A stretch of 8,475 bases of DNA from an uncultured Eggerthellaceae bacterium (GTDB lineage: Bacteria > Actinomycetota > Coriobacteriia > Coriobacteriales > Eggerthellaceae), in assembly GCA_910588905.1 (NCBI GenBank), contig CAJURZ010000042.1, positions 1-8,475 of the forward strand. Direction: 5' to 3'. The position numbers and the translations under genes were made by a program. The notes under the pieces were generated by a model. The model was not told the origin of the DNA. It did not search any database and saw only the letters and a list, made by a program, of their open reading frames with translations. How positions within the stretch are numbered: the first letter of the stretch is position 1; every line of letters begins with the position of its first letter. Positions 6,163 to 8,475 of this stretch are shown piece after piece.

Positions 6163-7020
6163 CTAATCGGACTCTCGCGCACCCTGCCAGCACGCGTCGC
6201 ACAGGAGGCGAATCGACCCGACGGCGTCCGCCCACGCGATCGAGGAAGCATAGGAATTCGACAGGCCGTAGGACCGCCATCTCTCCGCCATGGTCGCGCT
6301 GCCCTCTATCTCGGCCAACGTCTGAGCGTAGCTGGATGCACTGACGCCACTGCCCCTCTTCTCGATAGTGGCCTCAAGCGCCGCTCTCAGGTTGGACGGC
6401 TCCAGGCCCCCGTCCAGCTCGCGGAGCATGTAGACGTCGTAGAAGTCCCTCATCCTCGTGTTGAGGGTCCCCCTCGCGAGGGCGGTCTCGATCTTCTCCG
6501 CGAGCACGGTCTCCACCGGGTAGGCCCATATGCCGATGTCGCGGTCCTCGAACATGAGGCGGTACTTGTGCATGACCTCGGCCGGGGTGATCGCGTCCCC
6601 CGTCGATATGTCGATCTTCAGGAGGATGCGGGTCTTCTCCATGCGGGCCGTGAGCGCAATCCTCACGCCGCCGTACTCGGAGTCCTCCATGATCTCTCCC
6701 GCGCCGCCGACCTGGAACTCAATGCCGTCGTCGAGCTCGACGACGGCGATCTCCTCCACGACCTTGAGGGCGTTGCCCGTATCGAGCGTCAATCCCTTGA
6801 CGGTCGTGTCGATGTCCATCGTGCTGCGCTGGTCCACGCCCACGAGTGAGGACATCAGCATGCCGCCCTTGAGCACGAAGTTGTCTCGGTATGGGGAATT
6901 CGCGAGCCTTTCCAGGAATCGCTCCATGGCGTAGTGGCGCAAGAGCGCCTGGGACCTGCTGCTGTCCCCTTCGGCCTTGTTGCGGATCAGGTCCTTCACC
7001 CTGCGCGCGCCCTTGATCAC
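6163..7020 (-). CDS. abiEii: AbiEii-family nucleotidyltransferase toxin
   Basis: The protein has 285 residues. GTG at 7020 is the chosen start: it overlaps the abiEi stop in a GTGA junction and has GGAGGTG six to seven bases upstream. The frame is open further upstream, but only as the shadow of abiEi. The fold is a minimal nucleotidyltransferase: motif I is LKGGMLMSSL (50-59) followed by R66-S-T-M-D69-I-D71; KIDIS at 135-139 supplies the next acidic position; and YPVETVLAEKIETAL (167-181) with TRMRDFYDVYML (188-199) forms the family's later Lys and Asp motifs. All expected catalytic residues are present, so it looks active. Known AbiEii toxins arrest growth by NTP-dependent modification of RNA or tRNA, and AbiE systems can abort phage infection and stabilise mobile DNA. 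Confidence 0.92.
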   Translation of the reverse strand: MIKGARRVKDLIRNKAEGDSSRSQALLRHYAMERFLERLANSPYRDNFVLKGGMLMSSLVGVDQRSTMDIDTTVKGLTLDTGNALKVVEEIAVVELDDGIEFQVGGAGEIMEDSEYGGVRIALTARMEKTRILLKIDISTGDAITPAEVMHKYRLMFEDRDIGIWAYPVETVLAEKIETALARGTLNTRMRDFYDVYMLRELDGGLEPSNLRAALEATIEKRGSGVSASSYAQTLAEIEGSATMAERWRSYGLSNSYASSIAWADAVGSIRLLCDACWQGARESD

Positions 7021-7616
7021 AGAAGCACCTCCATCGCCTGCTGCACTTGCCTCTCGACCCCCATCTCCCTGGCGTAGCGCCCGAGCCTGGCGAGGTCCTT
7101 CCCCCTGCTCGCCGCGTACCTTCGGAGGGCGTACCCGTAGGCGGCGGGGTCCAGAGCCGCCTTCCTGCGCACGACGTCGCAGACGGTGCGCTCCCTGTCG
7201 TATGCCCTCACGATATGGCCGCCCGGCGACTCCGCCTCGGAGATCCCGAGGCCGTACCACTCCGGCTTCACGTAGAAGATTTTCACGCCCTGGTCTTTGA
7301 GAGACCCCGAGTGGTAGCCCGACTCCACCGTGAGGGCGATGGGGACGGGCTCGCGCTCCGCCATGTCGTGAAGGTAGAGGGCCGTCTCGTGCGAGAACAC
7401 GACCTTGGGGTAGCGCGCCTGGAGCAGGTAGAGCTCGTCGGGGAACACGTCGGCGTCCACGAAGATGCCCGGAGACGCCTTCTCCAGCCCGCGTGACCTC
7501 GCGAAGTCGTAGACCGCGTTCCTCGGAATCCCCGAGCCTATCGCCTCCGAGGCGATGAGGACGCCGTTGTTCTCGTCGAGCAGTCGCTCGATCTTCTGTT
7601 CGCTTCTATTTGTCAT
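7017..7616 (-). CDS. abiEi: AbiEi-family antitoxin and transcriptional repressor
   Basis: The protein has 199 residues from ATG 7616; an in-frame TTG two codons earlier is less likely. Residues 1-55 form the winged-helix N-terminus typical of AbiEi (NGVLIASEAIGSGIPRNAVYDFARSRGL, ending in SPGIFV). The remainder is the AbiEi antitoxin domain, with YPKVVFSHETALYLHDM (69-85), LTVESGYHSGSL (95-106) and the C-terminal helical part from YDRERTVCDVVRRK (139-152). Known AbiEi proteins neutralise AbiEii without stable binding (type IV) and repress their own operon by binding inverted repeats. It is translationally coupled to abiEii by a 4-bp overlap. No strong ribosome site precedes the ATG, so the mRNA leader may be very short. 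Confidence 0.92.
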   Translation of the reverse strand: MTNRSEQKIERLLDENNGVLIASEAIGSGIPRNAVYDFARSRGLEKASPGIFVDADVFPDELYLLQARYPKVVFSHETALYLHDMAEREPVPIALTVESGYHSGSLKDQGVKIFYVKPEWYGLGISEAESPGGHIVRAYDRERTVCDVVRRKAALDPAAYGYALRRYAASRGKDLARLGRYAREMGVERQVQQAMEVLL

Positions 7617-7625
7617 AAACAATCA

Positions 7626-7652
7626 CACTGATATACTACCATGAATTCAGTG
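7626..7652 (-). promoter_or_regulatory. Candidate abiE promoter and AbiEi operator
   Basis: On the minus strand TG-G-TAGTAT (7641-7633) is an extended -10 element, 17-25 bases ahead of the abiEi ATG; no good -35 is seen. CACTGA (7626-7631) and TCAGTG (7647-7652) form an inverted repeat around it, where an AbiEi dimer could block RNA polymerase. Both elements are visible; the binding is inferred from how AbiEi proteins regulate themselves. Confidence 0.4.
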
Positions 7653-7854
7653 CAAGTGTTTATTTCTATCGTGTCCTCGCAAATACGTTCTAGCAGATAC
7701 CAGCAGATTGATTTTGTCTCAATGAGAACGAAAATGTAGAAGCTTGAACAGGTGAAACATGAAAACCTGAGTACAAAATGAATTCCAAGTGAGTACAACG
7801 CTCCGTGGCCTTCTTAATGTTCGATTTGGTGAAAGAAGGCAGTACGATTGCCCC

Positions 7855-7875
7855 ACTGTGACAAATTGTCACAGT
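7855..7875. promoter_or_regulatory. 21-bp perfect palindrome, candidate operator
   Basis: The arm ACTGTGACAA (7855-7864) is repeated as its exact complement (7866-7875) around a single central A. It ends 29 bp before the -35 of the toxin promoter. A perfect 10-1-10 palindrome is unlikely by chance. It contains TGTGA-N7-TCACA, one base wider than a CRP site. The half-site GTGACA also makes the palindrome at 4281-4293. The regulator is unknown; the neighbouring antitoxin is a natural candidate. Confidence 0.55.
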
Positions 7876-7904
7876 TGAACTGAACTGGCCATTCGCCTCT
7901 GAAA

Positions 7905-7933
7905 TTGACAGTGTATAGACTGTAGTATACAAT
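7905..7933 (+). promoter_or_regulatory. Promoter of the toxin-antitoxin operon with overlapping inverted repeat
   Basis: TTGACA (7905-7910), a 17-bp spacer and TACAAT (7928-7933) make a near-consensus sigma-70 promoter. TGTATA (7912-7917) and TATACA (7926-7931) form an inverted repeat covering the spacer and -10, a typical place for antitoxin autorepression. Transcription would begin about seven bases after the -10, at or next to the toxin ATG at 7940. Confidence 0.75.
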
Positions 7934-7939
7934 CTATTC

Positions 7940-8236
7940 ATGATCGAAGTTCTACAGACAGACGAATTCGCGAAATGGCTCAAACGGCTCAAAAATGCCG
8001 ACGCACGAGCACGCATCCTCGTCAGGATCCAGCGCCTATCGCTGACGAAGAACTTCGGTGATGCAAAACCGGTTGGCGATGGGGTCTATGAGATGCGGAT
8101 CGACTACGGTCCGGGTTATCGTCTCTACTACACAAAGCGAGGCAATGAGCTTGTTCTACTCCTCATAGGCGGGGACAAGTCGACACAGCAGAAAGACATC
8201 GCAAAGGCAAAGAAGCTCAACCAGGAATACGAATGA
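7940..8236 (+). CDS. RelE/ParE-superfamily toxin (HigB-like addiction module killer protein)
   Basis: The protein has 98 residues and matches the 'probable addiction module killer' family: W13 in the first helix, the basic ARARILVRIQRL helix (23-34), GDAKPVGDGVYEMRIDYGPGYRLYY (40-64) containing E51, R53, G59 and R61, and IGGDKSTQQKDI (76-87) near the end. This length is usual for the family, and nothing is missing. Relatives are ribosome-associated or ribosome-independent mRNA nucleases, so it probably cleaves mRNA to stop growth when the antitoxin is lost. It is the first gene of a toxin-first pair, as in higBA, followed 12 bp later by its antitoxin. No ribosome site precedes the ATG, and the promoter position predicts a leaderless message. 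Confidence 0.92.
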   Translation: MIEVLQTDEFAKWLKRLKNADARARILVRIQRLSLTKNFGDAKPVGDGVYEMRIDYGPGYRLYYTKRGNELVLLLIGGDKSTQQKDIAKAKKLNQEYE

Positions 8237-8248
8237 TGGGGAATGAAA

Positions 8249-8475
8249 ATGAAGAAGGCAACGAAGTGGGATGCATCCGGATATCTTGAGACCGAGGCGG
8301 ATATTGCCGCCTATCTCAACGCTGCTTTGGAAGATGGCGACACTTCCGTGATCGCCGCCGCTCTCGGTGATATCGCTCGCGCTAAGGGAATGACGCAGCT
8401 TGCTAAAGAGACCGGCATCACCCGCGATGGCCTCTATAAGGCTCTTTCGCCCACGGGAAATCCGTCGTTTGATAC
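8249..8475 (+). CDS. HTH antitoxin (addiction module antidote protein), C-terminus cut by window edge
   Basis: 75 codons are visible before the window ends. Two in-frame ATGs exist (8243 and 8249); 8249 is preferred because GGGGA lies six bases upstream of it and only touches the other. The start MKKATKWDASGYLETEADIAAYLNAALEDGD is typical of the antidote partner of HigB-like killers. It is followed by an HTH fold of the Cro/C1-like type in IAAALGDIARAKGMTQLAKETGITRDGLYKALSPTGNPSF (35-74), where the recognition helix is TRDGLYKAL. It should bind and inhibit the toxin and repress the shared promoter through the inverted repeat at 7912-7931. Missing residues are probably about 20-30, judging from family length. 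Confidence 0.9.
   Translation, partial: MKKATKWDASGYLETEADIAAYLNAALEDGDTSVIAAALGDIARAKGMTQLAKETGITRDGLYKALSPTGNPSFD

Larger units (their letters stand above)
7617..7939. other. Divergent control region between abiEi and the plus-strand toxin
   Basis: This AT-richer stretch has no credible gene; open frames on the minus strand (7613-7798, 7690-8016) have no recognisable content. It carries the abiE extended -10 and inverted repeat, a pair of TGAGTACAA direct repeats 22 bp apart (7768-7776 and 7790-7798), a 21-bp perfect palindrome (7855-7875), and the toxin promoter with its own inverted repeat (7905-7933). Confidence 0.6.

Noticed and set aside
5275..6849. Plus-strand 524-codon open frame opposite the kinase-GNAT and abiEii genes
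   Set aside because: It crosses two well-supported minus-strand genes and the gap between them; it is a shadow frame.
7021..7260. Upstream extension of the abiEii frame
   Set aside because: This stretch is abiEi read in another frame. GTG at 7020 with GGAGGTG and the 4-bp overlap is the natural start.
7858..7873. CRP-type binding site in the 21-bp palindrome
   Set aside because: The half-sites TGTGA and TCACA are 7 bases apart instead of 6, and the organism type gives no reason to expect an E. coli-like CRP. Kept as an unassigned operator.
7690..8016. Minus-strand 108-codon open frame over the divergent control region
   Set aside because: It overlaps the toxin promoter and start and has no family signature.
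1..8475. CRISPR array, tRNA or rRNA gene, or insertion sequence
   Set aside because: No regularly spaced long repeats, no cloverleaf or rRNA signatures, and no transposase motifs were seen on either strand.

Overview
This window looks like bacterial DNA of a class Coriobacteriia / Eggerthellaceae type. The grounds are the high-GC genes on the left, a cytoplasmic molybdopterin enzyme whose N-terminal cysteine cluster (CVWSPPGCHPVGCG) recalls the catechol-dehydroxylase/acetylene-hydratase-like branch abundant in those gut actinobacteria, and Shine-Dalgarno sites of the GGAGGTGA kind. Genus and species cannot be read from the sequence.

Left part (about 1-3692, all minus strand): a four-gene operon, transcribed right to left. 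It encodes an 800-residue DMSO-reductase-family molybdopterin oxidoreductase, a 113-residue two-cluster ferredoxin subunit (2-bp gap), a SlyD-type FKBP peptidyl-prolyl isomerase (13-bp gap) and, past a GC-rich hairpin, a small integral membrane protein cut by the window edge. The enzyme has no Tat signal and the ferredoxin no membrane anchor, so a soluble two-subunit reductase is expected, probably with the FKBP as folding or metal-centre helper. The substrate is not known. Inverted repeats lie in the upstream region.

Middle (3693-5061): about 1.37 kb without a convincing protein gene of normal size. It is GC-rich up to about 4170 and visibly more AT-rich after that. At 4702-4727 there is a perfect 10-bp inverted repeat around a 6-bp spacer. 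Read on the minus strand, it encodes the exact end of GMP synthase (TIEWE-stop) as the tail of a 16-codon ORF with a good Shine-Dalgarno site. I read this as a tyrosine-recombinase attachment site of the guaA 3'-end type, marking one end of an integrated element.

Right part (5062-8475): accessory cargo consistent with such an element. It holds a P-loop kinase/GNAT acetyltransferase fusion, an AbiEi/AbiEii toxin-antitoxin pair (both minus strand), a 323-bp divergent control region with several palindromes, and on the plus strand a toxin-first RelE/HigB-like toxin and HTH antitoxin pair. The toxin promoter is near consensus and placed so that the mRNA should be leaderless. The antitoxin is cut by the right window edge.
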